Shown piece by piece: positions 1 through 8,187 of a stretch of DNA of 64,000 nucleotides. This stretch comes from Victivallis sp. Marseille-Q1083. GTDB lineage: Bacteria > Verrucomicrobiota > Lentisphaeria > Victivallales > Victivallaceae. Location of the stretch: NCBI RefSeq assembly GCF_903645315.1, contig NZ_CAHJXL010000001.1, positions 620,001-684,000 on the forward strand, given 5' to 3'. A program made the position numbers and the translations under genes. The stretch's first letter is position 1. Every line of letters begins with the position of its first letter. The notes beneath the pieces are model-generated. The model worked only from the letters and a program-made list of their open reading frames with translations. It was not told the origin of the DNA and searched no databases.

Positions 1-1032
1 CGTTTCCGGTTCGAAGATCGCATTCTGCAAATTCGATTTCATCGCCACCGGCCGTTTGATCATTTCGATCAATGCCGGCGTATCGATTTTGCCGTAATTC
101 GCTTTGATCCGGTCACGCAAATGGCCGAACCGCTCGCCGCCGGACAGGTAAACGACGTCTTCGAACGCTTCCGGCAGCAGCGGGTGCGCTTCACCCGGCC
201 TCAGGATCTGCGGTTCTTCTCCGGCTTTGGCCGCCACGCCGGCCAGATCGCCGGTACGGTCCGAAAGGACGTAGTAATATTCACAGGTATGCGGCACTTC
301 CTTCATCAACTTCAATGCCTCCTCGACCGTGCCGCACTCCTCCATGATCCGGCGCATCAGGAAATTCATCGGCAGCCCGTCCCAGTCGCCCTCGCCGCGG
401 CCGCCGAGTTCACCGATCGCCAGACCCGACGCGTTCATCGCCGTCACCGTGCCGATGAAACCGGCGTAACCGACATTGCACCAGGCCCGTCTGCCTTCCG
501 GCAGGCAGACGGTCAACACCGCAAAATCCTGCAAACCGATGTCCCGCATATAATCCAGCACCCGCGCCTGCCGCACTCGGCCGCCGGCCGACGCTTTGCC
601 GCGCACCGCGATGCCGCTGCAGTGAAACATCTCCGGAAAAAGATTGATCTGACGGCCCGCTTCCGGCCGTATCCCGGCCGCCCGGCTCATCGCATCACAT
701 TCCGTCATGAAACGTTCCGGCAGAAACGGCGCCGTCCGGCTTTCCACTTCAGCAATCCGGTCGAAAAACCAGTCGTCTTTGAAATAAAGATAACCGGCCG
801 CCGTCAGCAGAATCCGTTGATACATGCCGTGAATTTCCGGCGCCAGCAAGCTGCCCTGCGCCTCGCCCATCTCCGCCGGCGAGCCGGCCACGAACAACAC
901 CCGTTTCCCACCCGGCAATTCCCCGAGCAGTCCGTGGTCCGCCCGCCGCAATATCTTCAAATCCGGCGCGCCGAACGCCGTCAACACCGCCGCCAGCAGC
1001 CAGCCGGCCAACCAATATTTTATCCGTTTCAT
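1..1032 (-). CDS. Secreted C45-family (acyltransferase-like) peptidase, partial
   Basis: 344 codons are open from the ATG at 1032 to the window edge, so the C-terminus is missing. The N-terminus (MKRIKYWLAGWLLAAVLTAF) is a signal peptide, implying export. The middle carries a Cys in the context FHCSGIAV, followed by RVLDYMRD and then AMNASGLAIGELGG. This order resembles the autoprocessing Ntn-hydrolase family C45 (penicillin acyl-transferase-like), where the Cys becomes the nucleophile after self-cleavage. A late SNLQNAIFEP segment also fits. The start is supported by a GAAGGTG ribosome site inside the end of the upstream hydrolase gene, 4 bases away, so the two are probably co-transcribed. 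The natural substrate cannot be deduced. Confidence 0.75.
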   Translation of the reverse strand, partial: MKRIKYWLAGWLLAAVLTAFGAPDLKILRRADHGLLGELPGGKRVLFVAGSPAEMGEAQGSLLAPEIHGMYQRILLTAAGYLYFKDDWFFDRIAEVESRTAPFLPERFMTECDAMSRAAGIRPEAGRQINLFPEMFHCSGIAVRGKASAGGRVRQARVLDYMRDIGLQDFAVLTVCLPEGRRAWCNVGYAGFIGTVTAMNASGLAIGELGGRGEGDWDGLPMNFLMRRIMEECGTVEEALKLMKEVPHTCEYYYVLSDRTGDLAGVAAKAGEEPQILRPGEAHPLLPEAFEDVVYLSGGERFGHLRDRIKANYGKIDTPALIEMIKRPVAMKSNLQNAIFEPET

Positions 1033-1036
1033 TTTT

Positions 1037-2740
1037 TCACCTTCCCTGCCGGATGGCAAAATTCAACACTGCCGCCATCGCCCCGGCCAACTGCCGGGCA
1101 TCCACCGCCCATACCGCCGCATCGGCCGGCGGTGCGAAATCGGCGGCAACCGCCGCCGCATCGGTCGCCCATTCCACGATGTCCGCCTCCAACTGCCATT
1201 TGCCGCCGTCGACCGTCAACCGCCGCGGCGTCCGGCCGTCGGCGGCCAATTGCAGCAACGCCTGCCCGTTCCGGACCGCGATGCGAAGGGTCGGCGAACC
1301 GGCCTCTTCTTCCAGCCAACTCAGTTGAACCTGTTTGTCCAGCAAACCGCTGGAACCGCTCAAGGCGGCCAGACCGAGCGCCCCGGCCGCCAACTGCCGA
1401 TATTGCCGCCAGCGCGGGTCAAGCGCCGTGCTGAGCATCGGCTCCGCCGCCAAATTCAGCGTGCCGGCGTACACCTTGCCGGACGCCGAACATATCCACG
1501 GATAATCGCCGTAGCCGCACCGTAATTCATTCACTTTCAACGGCAAATCCTCGCCGCTTAAGGCCAGTTGAAATTGTTCCCCGCTGCCACGCGTCAATGA
1601 CAGCCTCCCGGTCACCGGCGGCGCGTCGCCGGAACGGCAGACGAAGTCGGCCGTCAATTTCAGGCAGCGCCCGGCGTCCGGCTGCCAGCGGCACATCGCC
1701 GCCAGCTCCTCCAACACCCGGCCGATGGCGGTACCCTCCTGCCGTTCCGGACCGCCCTGACGGTGGCGGGGCACCGTTTCATCGCGAAAAAACGTCACCA
1801 GCGAATCCAGCATGTCCGGCAGCGCGGCGATCGCCGTATAATGGCCGAGTCCCGGCAGAAATTCGATATCTTCCTCCGTCAAGCCCATCGAGGCCGCCAG
1901 CGCCAGTGTGGATTCTTTCGGAATCACCTCATCGGCTTCGGCATTGAGCAGCCAAACCATTCCCTTTGCCGCCTTGCCGCGCAAATTCGCCCCGTAAGTC
2001 ACCGGGTCGACCGCGCGGAACACCGCCTCCAACTGTTGGCGCGCCTCCGTTCCGGCCCGTTCCAGCGCCTCCCGCATCGGATTGATTTCCGGCGTGTCGT
2101 GCTGAATCAAATGGGGGAAATCGCCGCCGGCCAACAGAAAGGCGGCCTTGTAAAAACGGTCATCCTGGCCGGCCACCGTCGCCCCCATGATGCCGCCCAG
2201 ACTGGTGCCCATGATATTGAGGCGTTCCGGATTGACCTCCGGACGCGTGAGCAATACATCGACCGTCCGCCGGATTTCCGGCGGAATCGCCTGAAAGGCT
2301 TCCGCCAGATAGCGCGCCCCATCCGGTCCGGCCAGCAAAGCGCGGTGGCCGCCGGCCGGCACCCGTTCGCCGAACATCGGCATGATCGGCATCACCGCCG
2401 GAATGCCGTGCGAAGCGAAATTGGCGGCGAAAATCCTGGTCAGTTCGCCACTGCCGCCAAGAATGTGCAGGCAGACCACACCGGGCCGCGGCGCCTCGCC
2501 TTCCCGCCAGTCATTCGGACAATAATAATAGGCGGCGACTTCCGCGGCCTCCGGCCATCCCGGCGGCCGCGGCGACGGAAAACGCCAGCGGTACACCCGG
2601 TAATCCGGCGCACTCTCCAGCAATTCACTCCGGAATTCGAACGACTGCCGGTCGAAGCCTTCCGCCACCCTGCCGCTCTCGTCCGCCCACAATATGCCGC
2701 CGGCCAAGATTCCCAGCAACCCAACAACAATCCACTTCAT
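1037..2740 (-). CDS. Secreted alpha/beta-hydrolase with extra C-terminal domain
   Basis: 567 residues. A signal peptide (MKWIVVGLLGILAGGILWAD) is followed by an alpha/beta-hydrolase fold over roughly residues 60-330. The nucleophile motif is GTSLGG, a candidate acid lies in AEADEVIP and the histidine in GLGHYTAI, so the triad seems complete. The family (dienelactone hydrolase/prolyl oligopeptidase-like) hydrolyses esters or peptides. The last 230 or so residues match nothing I recognise. The start has GGAG six bases upstream of the ATG. Four bases separate its stop from the C45-peptidase start, so it heads a two-gene operon. A perfect inverted repeat at 2833-2852 lies upstream. Substrate unknown. 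Confidence 0.8.
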   Translation of the reverse strand: MKWIVVGLLGILAGGILWADESGRVAEGFDRQSFEFRSELLESAPDYRVYRWRFPSPRPPGWPEAAEVAAYYYCPNDWREGEAPRPGVVCLHILGGSGELTRIFAANFASHGIPAVMPIMPMFGERVPAGGHRALLAGPDGARYLAEAFQAIPPEIRRTVDVLLTRPEVNPERLNIMGTSLGGIMGATVAGQDDRFYKAAFLLAGGDFPHLIQHDTPEINPMREALERAGTEARQQLEAVFRAVDPVTYGANLRGKAAKGMVWLLNAEADEVIPKESTLALAASMGLTEEDIEFLPGLGHYTAIAALPDMLDSLVTFFRDETVPRHRQGGPERQEGTAIGRVLEELAAMCRWQPDAGRCLKLTADFVCRSGDAPPVTGRLSLTRGSGEQFQLALSGEDLPLKVNELRCGYGDYPWICSASGKVYAGTLNLAAEPMLSTALDPRWRQYRQLAAGALGLAALSGSSGLLDKQVQLSWLEEEAGSPTLRIAVRNGQALLQLAADGRTPRRLTVDGGKWQLEADIVEWATDAAAVAADFAPPADAAVWAVDARQLAGAMAAVLNFAIRQGR

Positions 2741-2832
2741 ATTCGACTCCCGGTTTGCGGCTCTGCCGATTGATCGGCAACATCGCCCCGCCCGCGCTAT
2801 CGCCAGGTGGGGGGAAGCATTGCCCTTTTATC

Positions 2833-2852
2833 AAAGTTACACTTGTAACTTT
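2833..2852. promoter_or_regulatory. Perfect 9-bp inverted repeat with TACA-N2-TGTA core
   Basis: Two 9-base arms (AAAGTTACA and TGTAACTTT) are separated by CT, about 93 bases upstream of the hydrolase start. The core TACA-N2-TGTA is the form bound by CopY/BlaI/MecI-type repressors. No such repressor is encoded in the window, so the assignment is only by motif. Confidence 0.45.
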
Positions 2853-2900
2853 AAAAATGCAACCCCTCCTCCGGGATTTTTCTCACAAAAAAATTGCGGT

Positions 2901-3182
2901 TCAACTCCGCACGGCCAACTGTCCGTACAGACGGTTCAGATAGTTGATGTGATATTGCCAATGAACGCAAACGGTGGAAAAAAAGGCATCCAACTGACGT
3001 TTGAACTCTTCGGCATTGTCCGCCTGCAGCAGGCGCTCGTGAATTTCATTGAGCATCGACACTTCGGTGCCGATTTCCGTCAGGTGGAAGGCCAGATTGC
3101 CGGCTTCCCCGTCACAGCCGATCAATTGTTCCAATTGTTTCAAATAGGCATCGCGTTCGGCACACCAACTCATCATGTCCAT
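2901..3182 (-). CDS. Small helical protein of unknown function
   Basis: 93 residues starting at MDMMSWCAERDAYLKQ. This start is preferred over one 8 codons upstream because AGGAGG lies 7 bases before it. The protein is acidic and predicted helical, with a CAERDAYLKQLEQLI helix, a central EVSMLNEIHERLL helix and a C-terminal aromatic stretch (VHWQYHINYLNRLYGQ). No signal peptide or membrane segment is seen. A consensus-like promoter at 3246-3274 points at it. I do not recognise the family. It may be transcribed alone or run on into the hydrolase gene 160 bases downstream. Confidence 0.65.
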   Translation of the reverse strand: MDMMSWCAERDAYLKQLEQLIGCDGEAGNLAFHLTEIGTEVSMLNEIHERLLQADNAEEFKRQLDAFFSTVCVHWQYHINYLNRLYGQLAVRS

Positions 3183-3245
3183 TGCCGGACCTCCTCTGTT
3201 TTGCATTCCGGATCAGATTGGATATCGCCATTGTCCCTTTAAAAA

Positions 3246-3274
3246 AGTATAGGACATTTTTAACGATTTGACAA
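3246..3274 (-). promoter_or_regulatory. Sigma-70-type promoter for the 93-residue protein
   Basis: On the minus strand TTGTCA (3274-3269) and TATACT (3251-3246) are separated by exactly 17 bases, with transcription expected to start near 3240. Confidence 0.6.
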
Positions 3275-3334
3275 GTGCCTTAAAACTTTTTTTACAAGAT
3301 TTTTCCATTTTTTCCACCGCCGGCCGATCCATCG

Positions 3335-5227
3335 ATCGAGTAGGAGCCCGGTCATTAGTTGGCCGGGCGTCCTCTCACACCACCGTACGTGCCGTTCGGC
3401 ATACGGCGGTTCAGCAGCTTGAGTGCAACGCTTTGTACCGAAGTAGGATATCGTCATACCCTATTTCGGCAATGCGTTGAGACGGCAATACACGATGTAA
3501 AATCCAACTACGGGCAATATGCCAGTAGCCTTTCCTCGTATTCGCCCATTCCCACGCTTTTCCCTCGGAAATACCCAACGATTGCAGTCGCGTAAATCGT
3601 GTCCGTACTCGTTTCCACTGTTTCCAAACATACGTCCGAATTTTCCGTTGAATCCATTCATTCATGTTTTGCATAAACATCTTCATGTCCGCAATCGCAT
3701 AGTATCCGAGCCATCCGACGGTATATTGCCGAAGTTTGTACAGCATATATTCCACCGAATTTCCCTGATTCCTTCGGGTCAGCTCGCGAACCTTGGCTTT
3801 GAAGCGGTCTATAGACTTCTCGTGTATTCGAATTCCGGCCTGTCCTTTCGTCGTACTTCGCAGTGCGAAGCCGAGAAACTTCAGCTTCAGCGGACTTCCC
3901 GCTTTACTTTTGGATTCGTTTACTTTGAGTTTCAATTTCGCTTCAAGAAACCGTCTGCTGCTCGCAAGTACGCGTTCGGCGGCGCGTTGACTTCTGACGT
4001 AGATGTTGACATCGTCCGCATATCGTACGAACTTGTGTCCACGGCGTTCCAATTCCCGGTCGAAAGCGGTCAGGTAGATGTTGCTCAGCAATGGCGAAAG
4101 ATTGCCGCCCTGTGGACTGCCTTCTTCCGTTCGCGTCACCACGCCATTGATCATGACTCCGCTCTTCAAGTAGCGTTTAATCAGGCACAAAACTCGTTGA
4201 TCAGAGATTTTGGCCCGCAACATTTCCATCAACAGCTCATGGTTCATGGTGTCGAAATACTTGCTCAAGTCAAGATCGACAACCCGCCGATAGCCTTGAT
4301 TGTAGTATTTCCGTGCTTGCCGGATGGCCTGATGAGCGCTACGCCCCGGTCGGAAACCGTAGCTGTTTTCTGAAAATTCCTCCTCGAATATCGGGCAGAG
4401 GACCTGCGATATTGCCTGTTGAATCATCCGATCCATGCCCGTTGGAACACCAAGCATCCGTATCCCCCCGTCCGGTTTCGGGATTTCAACCCGGCGCACC
4501 GGTTGCGGGCGATACGTTTCGGTTCGGAGATTTTCAAGGAAACTTTCCTTGTGTTCGCACAGATACGCCAACAGGTCGTCAACGGTCATTCCGTCCACGC
4601 CCGGCGCTCCGCCGTTTCTCTTGACTTGCTTGTACGCACGGTTGAGGTTGTTACGCTCAAGGATGCGTTCAAACAAATCAGCACCGTCTTTCGCTTCAGT
4701 TTCCCGCGTAAGCATGCTCCGCACTCCCGGATTCTCTTCGGCTTCCAGCCTATCCATCCCCGGGCAGTTCCGTTTCCGGATTTTCTGCTCTCTACACATG
4801 CTGCACCTTTCACTTGCGAAAGATCGACTACTGTTCGGCCCTTCCCGTAAAAAAAAACACGGTACTATGGCCTCTGCTGACTTCTCAACGTTCAGCCGCA
4901 CATCACTGTACGGGTTGAAATTACCATGCATTCACGGCTTCATTCATACCGTTGAGATCTCCCCGGATAAGAGCGATAACTTTCATCCCAGGCGCCTGGT
5001 ACATCTACACCACAAGGTTCGGGCAGTATTGGACTTCGCTTTGTTGTGCAAGCTCGTCCGCCTTGCAAATGCCTTATATGTACTTTCTGTTCGTCAGGCC
5101 GGGAATTTGCCGCCGACTTCCTTCAGATTCCACCTCGCGGTGGACACCCTTGCCTTAAGCTAACAGTTCCTACTGCCAAGTCTGTAACGGACTTTCACCG
5201 TCAAGTTATCACCCATGCCGGGCGTAC
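3335..5227 (-). mobile_element. Group II intron, copy 1 (class C-like)
   Basis: A 1893-bp unit repeated at 26821-28713. On the minus strand it begins GTACG (near the usual GTGYG) and ends CTACTCGAT (AY 3' end). Just before the 3' end is a domain V hairpin (about 3360-3410, AACCGCCGTATG paired across GAAC) and a domain VI hairpin with a CTAATGA branch-site region. It encodes a reverse transcriptase without an endonuclease domain. The 5' splice site is immediately after the T-tract of the adhE terminator (5236-5269), the insertion habit known for bacterial class C introns. Boundaries come from comparing the two copies: similarity stops within one or two bases of the assigned ends. Confidence 0.9.
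3411..4799 (-). CDS. ltrA: Group II intron reverse transcriptase/maturase (copy 1)
   Basis: 462 residues from MCREQKIRKRNCPGMDRLEA, chosen because AAAGGTG precedes this ATG. The frame is open 44 codons further (to 4931) without a better ribosome site. Reverse-transcriptase blocks are clear: GVDGMTVDDLL, IPKPDGGIRMLGVPT, YGFRPGRSAHQAI, DLDLSKYFDTMNH, GSPQGGNLSPLLSNIYL and the catalytic FVRYADDVNI (YADD box). A maturase X region follows (VEYMLYKLRQYTVGWLGYY). No HNH endonuclease domain is present, which is normal for class C introns. It promotes splicing of its own intron RNA and reverse transcription into new sites. The encoded protein is identical to the copy at 26897-28285, implying recent movement. 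Confidence 0.92.
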   Translation of the reverse strand: MCREQKIRKRNCPGMDRLEAEENPGVRSMLTRETEAKDGADLFERILERNNLNRAYKQVKRNGGAPGVDGMTVDDLLAYLCEHKESFLENLRTETYRPQPVRRVEIPKPDGGIRMLGVPTGMDRMIQQAISQVLCPIFEEEFSENSYGFRPGRSAHQAIRQARKYYNQGYRRVVDLDLSKYFDTMNHELLMEMLRAKISDQRVLCLIKRYLKSGVMINGVVTRTEEGSPQGGNLSPLLSNIYLTAFDRELERRGHKFVRYADDVNIYVRSQRAAERVLASSRRFLEAKLKLKVNESKSKAGSPLKLKFLGFALRSTTKGQAGIRIHEKSIDRFKAKVRELTRRNQGNSVEYMLYKLRQYTVGWLGYYAIADMKMFMQNMNEWIQRKIRTYVWKQWKRVRTRFTRLQSLGISEGKAWEWANTRKGYWHIARSWILHRVLPSQRIAEIGYDDILLRYKALHSSC

Positions 5228-5269
5228 ACAAAAAGGCCGGGGAGAACACCTTGCGGTGTCCTCCCCGGC
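5228..5269 (-). terminator. Rho-independent terminator of adhE
   Basis: A 15-base arm (GCCGGGGAGAACACC) at 5236-5250 pairs with 5255-5269 around a TTGC loop with one mismatch. Read on the minus strand it is followed by a T-tract (A-run at 5230-5234). It lies 29 bases after the adhE stop, and the intron is inserted directly behind the T-tract. Confidence 0.85.
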
Positions 5270-5297
5270 AACCAGAGAAGGGAGAAGAACAGGGAAA

Positions 5298-7907
5298 TTA
5301 TTTTCCGTAGTAACTCTTCAAATAGAGTTCCTTCAGTTCGCTGATCAACGGATAACGCGGATTCGCGCCGGTGCACTGGTCGTCGAAGGCCATTTCGGAC
5401 ATCGTATCGACCTGGGCGAGGAAATCGCGCTCGCTGATGCCGTATTCCTGAATGGAGCTCGGCACATTGAGGTGCTTCTTGAGTTTTTCGATCTCGGCGA
5501 TGAGGTTCTCGACACTCTGCTCCTCCGTCTTGCCGCCGATGCCGAGGAAGGTGGCCAGATCGGCGTAACGCGACAGCGCTTCCGGGCATTTGTACTGCGA
5601 AAAAGTACCCTGCTTGGTCGGCTTGTTCGTCGCGTTGAAGCGGATGACGTTGGAAATCAGCAGCGCGTTGGCCATGCCGTGCGGAATGTGGAACGCCGCA
5701 CCGAGCTTGTGCGCCATCGAGTGGCAGATGCCGAGGAAGGCGTTGGCGAACGCCATACCGGCAATCGTCGCGGCATGGTGGACTTTTTCCCGCGCCTTGG
5801 CATCGTTCGGGCCGTTGTCGTAAGCCTGCGGCAGATATTTGAAGATCAGCCGGACCGCTTCGCGGGACAACGCGTTGGTGTACTCGCTGGCCAGGATCGA
5901 GACGCGCGCTTCCAGCGCATGGACCAGCACGTCGATACCGCTGGCCGCCGTCAGTTTCTGCGGCATGTTCATCACCAGCTTGGTGTCGATGATCGCGATG
6001 GACGGCGTGAACTCGTAGTCGGCCAGCGCATATTTCGTACCGGTCTTTTCATCGGTGATGATCGCGAACGGCGTCACTTCCGAACCGGTGCCGGAGGTGG
6101 TCGGAATGGTCACCATGATCGCTTTGTTGCCCAGCTTCGGGAAGTCGTAGACGCGCTTGCGAATGTCCATGAAACGCATCGCGATATCGCTGAAGTTGAC
6201 GTCCGGGTGCTCGTACAGCAGCCACATGATCTTGGCGGCGTCCATCGGCGAGCCGCCGCCGAAAGCGATGATGACGTCCGGACGGAACGCGTTCATGCTG
6301 GCGACGCCCTTGTAGGCGGAACTCAAGGTCGGGTCCGGCTCGACATCGGCGAACACGTCATATTTGATGCCGATCTCCTCGAGCTGGTCCAGGGTATCCT
6401 GCAGCAGCCCGTTGTTGTAAAGATAGCGGTCGGTGACGATGAAAGCGCGTTTTTTGCCCTGCAGATCGCGCAGACCTTCGTTCAGGCAGCCGTATTTGAA
6501 ATAAATTTTCGGCGGAACGCGGAACCACAACATGTTTTCTCTCCTCTGCGCGATGGTTTTGATATTCAACAGATGCTTCGGCGCCACGTTCTGACTGACC
6601 GAGTTGCCGCCCCAACTGCCGCATCCCAGCGTCAGCGACGGGTCGATCTTGAAGTTGAAGATATCGCCGATCGCGCCCTGGCTGGCCGGCATGTTGACCA
6701 AAGTACGGCCGGTTTTCATCCGTTTGCCGAATTCGTCGATTCTGGCGTCGTTGCGCGAATCGGTGTAGAGCACGCTGGTGTGGCCCATGCCGCCGAATTC
6801 CAGCAGATGCTGCGCCCGTTCCAGCGCCGCTTCGAAATCTTTGGCGCGATAGAGCGCCAGCACCGGCGACAATTTTTCGCAGGAGAACGGATATTCCGGG
6901 CCGACGCCGTCGGTTTCACCGATCAGCACTTTGGCCTCGACCGGCACTTTGACGCCCGCCATTTCGGCGATTTTGAAAGCGGACTGGCCGACGATCTTGG
7001 CATTCAGCTTGCCGTCGACGACGATCGTCTTGCCGACCTTGGCCGCCTCGGTCTTGTTCAACAGATAGGCGCCGCGGCGGATGAACTCCGCTTTCACCGC
7101 ATCGTAAATCGAATCGACGGCGATCACCGACTGCTCGGACGCGCAGATCATGCCGTTGTCGAACGTCTTGCTCTGCAGCACCGAACTGACCGCCATCAGG
7201 ATATCGCAGGTTTCATCCATGATGACCGGCGTATTGCCGGCGCCGACGCCGAGCGCCGGGATACCCGAAGAGTAAGCCGCTTTCACCATCCCCGGACCGC
7301 CGGTCGCCAGAATCAGGCTGATGTCCTTGTGGCTCATCAGATGCTGCGACAGCGAAATGGTCGGATTTTCCACCCAGCCGATGATATTGGCCGGCGCGCC
7401 CGCCTTGACCGCCGCATCCAGAATGATGCGCGCCGCCTCGATCGTGCTCTTCTTGGCCCGCGGGTGCGGGGAAAAGATGATGCCGTTGCGGGTTTTCAAC
7501 GCCAGCAGCGATTTGAAGATCGCCGTCGAAGTCGGGTTGGTGGTCGGCACGATACCGGCGATCAGGCCGAACGGTTCGGCTTCCTTGATGATGCCGAACG
7601 CTTCGTCGCGCTCGATAATGCCGCAAGTCTTGGTATGTTTGTATTTATTGTAGACCGATTCCGACGCGAAGTGGTTTTTGATCACTTTATCTTCGATAAC
7701 GCCCATACCGGTTTCGGCCACCGCCATCTTCGCCAGCGGGATACGGGCACTGTTGGCCGCCAACGCCGCCGCCCGGAAAATTTCGTCCACCTGTTCCTGC
7801 GAATAAGTCGCATAAATCGCCTGAGCCGCCTTCACCGTCTCGATAATCTTGTCGAGTTCAGCCAACTGCTGCGCTTCTTCCGCAACTTTTTTTTCTTTTT
7901 CTTCCAT
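5298..7907 (-). CDS. adhE: Bifunctional acetaldehyde-CoA/alcohol dehydrogenase
   Basis: 869 residues, the usual AdhE length. The N-terminal half is a CoA-acylating aldehyde dehydrogenase with the catalytic Cys in GMICASEQS. The C-terminal half is an iron-dependent alcohol dehydrogenase with the NAD-binding GGGSPMDAAK and metal-binding histidines in HSMAHKLGAAFHIPHG. It converts acetyl-CoA to ethanol and regenerates two NAD+ in fermentation, normally as cytosolic filaments. The start has AAGGAG upstream. It is monocistronic: terminator at 5228-5269 downstream, AT-rich upstream region with a long inverted repeat. It fits a strict fermenter and may work with other pyruvate-derived fluxes. Confidence 0.97.
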   Translation of the reverse strand: MEEKEKKVAEEAQQLAELDKIIETVKAAQAIYATYSQEQVDEIFRAAALAANSARIPLAKMAVAETGMGVIEDKVIKNHFASESVYNKYKHTKTCGIIERDEAFGIIKEAEPFGLIAGIVPTTNPTSTAIFKSLLALKTRNGIIFSPHPRAKKSTIEAARIILDAAVKAGAPANIIGWVENPTISLSQHLMSHKDISLILATGGPGMVKAAYSSGIPALGVGAGNTPVIMDETCDILMAVSSVLQSKTFDNGMICASEQSVIAVDSIYDAVKAEFIRRGAYLLNKTEAAKVGKTIVVDGKLNAKIVGQSAFKIAEMAGVKVPVEAKVLIGETDGVGPEYPFSCEKLSPVLALYRAKDFEAALERAQHLLEFGGMGHTSVLYTDSRNDARIDEFGKRMKTGRTLVNMPASQGAIGDIFNFKIDPSLTLGCGSWGGNSVSQNVAPKHLLNIKTIAQRRENMLWFRVPPKIYFKYGCLNEGLRDLQGKKRAFIVTDRYLYNNGLLQDTLDQLEEIGIKYDVFADVEPDPTLSSAYKGVASMNAFRPDVIIAFGGGSPMDAAKIMWLLYEHPDVNFSDIAMRFMDIRKRVYDFPKLGNKAIMVTIPTTSGTGSEVTPFAIITDEKTGTKYALADYEFTPSIAIIDTKLVMNMPQKLTAASGIDVLVHALEARVSILASEYTNALSREAVRLIFKYLPQAYDNGPNDAKAREKVHHAATIAGMAFANAFLGICHSMAHKLGAAFHIPHGMANALLISNVIRFNATNKPTKQGTFSQYKCPEALSRYADLATFLGIGGKTEEQSVENLIAEIEKLKKHLNVPSSIQEYGISERDFLAQVDTMSEMAFDDQCTGANPRYPLISELKELYLKSYYGK

Positions 7908-7965
7908 GATGACGTTCTCCTTGTCTTATCTGGTTGAAGGAACATTGTGATCAGAATAAAAATAT

Positions 7966-8052
7966 ATAGATATTTTTTTATCGAATCAACTTGACTTAAA
8001 GATACTATAAAATCAAAAAAAAGCAAATCCAATTCGATAAAAAAATATCTAT
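7966..8052. promoter_or_regulatory. 21-bp perfect inverted repeat upstream of adhE
   Basis: Arms at 7966-7986 and 8032-8052 (core GATATTTTTTTATCGAA) are perfectly complementary across a 45-base AT-rich spacer, about 60 bases upstream of the adhE start. It could be a paired operator or a transcript structure. I could not assign a particular regulator; it does not match a Rex site. Confidence 0.45.
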
Positions 8053-8130
8053 TTTATCCGGCACACTACAAAAAAAACAACCAATAACTTTAAAACAAAC
8101 AACTTATCATTATATACAAGTTGCTTTTAT

Positions 8131-8166
8131 AAAAAGCAATCCCGCCCCGGGTAATTCCGGGGCGGG
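8131..8166 (-). terminator. Terminator after the glycoside-hydrolase-like gene
   Basis: CCCGCCCCGG (8141-8150) pairs perfectly with CCGGGGCGGG (8157-8166). On the minus strand the hairpin is followed by ATTGCTTTTT. It sits 22 bases past the stop at 8188. Confidence 0.8.
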
Positions 8167-8187
8167 CGATTCCGCCGGCGGCCTCCT

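Noticed and set aside
5046-7937. 963-codon open frame on the plus strand opposite adhE
   Set aside because: It is the antisense shadow of a clearly identified enzyme in high-GC DNA; it has no ribosome site and its Arg/Asp/His-rich translation resembles no protein.
7930-7960. Rex-like site (TTGTGA) upstream of adhE
   Set aside because: Only one half-site is present; the matching TTCACAA half is missing.
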